Shown: positions 32,649 through 32,788 of the stretch, in pieces
Position numbering within the stretch: position 1 is the stretch's first letter
Layout: every line of letters starts with the position of its first letter
Source: Hyphomicrobiales bacterium
GTDB lineage: Bacteria > Pseudomonadota > Alphaproteobacteria > Rhizobiales > Rhizobiaceae
Direction: 5' to 3'
Assembly (NCBI GenBank): GCA_900469475.1
Contig: UBXG01000025.1
Location: forward strand, 1-32,788
Length of the DNA: 32,788 bases
Position numbers and translations under genes: made by a program
The notes under the pieces: generated by a model
Seen by the model: the letters and a program-made list of their open reading frames with translations, nothing else
Database searches by the model: none
What the model was told of the DNA's origin: nothing

Positions 32649-32788
32649 TCCGGACCATTGCGAGGCGGAGGCCATATCCGGCCCTCGCCATGTCAATGTC
32701 GATTCCGCCGCTTGCCTGGCCCGAGCCGCTATCGAAGCGACGCGGGACAGGGCGAGGGGTGCCCCTGGCGCCCCACCCCTCGGAACTC

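Noticed and set aside
1..32788. CRISPR array
   Set aside because: No regularly spaced direct repeats were found; the repeats seen are inverted repeats or IS ends.

Overview
The window reads as accessory-replicon DNA (plasmid or integrative element) from an alphaproteobacterium of the Rhizobiaceae. The reasons are the moderately high G+C, the imuA-imuB-dnaE2 mutagenesis cassette behind a GAAC-N7-GAAC LexA box, a large plasmid-type ParB protein beside an N-6 methylase-like gene, CsbD, a LigD-type ligase, and an integrase/DUF7673-like pair of the kind common on rhizobial plasmids. This assignment is inference from gene content; no rRNA or tRNA was seen.

Layout. (1) 1-1122: a tyrosine integrase running off the left edge, its small partner gene, and a striking 10-7-10 palindrome. 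(2) 1241-3132: a complete single-ORF IS66-type insertion sequence with terminal inverted repeats and 9-bp flanking direct repeats. (3) 3256-7295: a leftward five-gene operon (STAS-like/winged-helix protein, 115-aa protein, Cys-rich DUF4417-like protein, GHKL ATPase, DUF3800 protein) with its own promoter and a perfect inverted-repeat operator. I do not recognise this combination. (4) 7453-10601: a retron operon with a HEPN-like protein, a PRTase-wHTH effector, the retron msr-msd RNA and the reverse transcriptase. The RNA can be folded by eye: a 21-bp a1:a2 stem, a UUAGC branch-site candidate, two msr hairpins (one with a UUCG loop) and a 15-bp msd stem. (5) 10687-16098: a 1362-aa NACHT/STAND-type ATPase with a C-terminal PD-(D/E)xK nuclease motif, divergent from a DUF2513 gene and a second HEPN/HTH gene. 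(6) 16268-26586: a DNA-repair block with a DnaQ-like exonuclease, an SRAP protein, imuA-imuB-dnaE2, CsbD, two small unknown genes and a LigD-type ligase. LexA boxes stand upstream of imuA and of the ligase. (7) 26786-28958: RidA, then an AbiE toxin-antitoxin locus whose antitoxin gene and operator are intact but whose toxin has lost its catalytic N-terminal part. (8) 28959-32788: ParB-like protein, hairpin-rich spacers and an N-6 methylase-like protein lacking the NPPY motif.

Working together. Regions 3-5 form a defence-island-like block of about 13 kb placed between mobility genes (integrase, IS66) and SOS repair genes. The retron is the best supported system: PRTase-wHTH is a known retron effector type, and the RNA lies exactly between effector and RT, with its closing stem covering the RT start codon. 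The STAS/GHKL/DUF4417-like/DUF3800 operon immediately downstream is the most plausible undescribed system here. It could be a separate partner-switch-controlled module or an extension of the retron locus.
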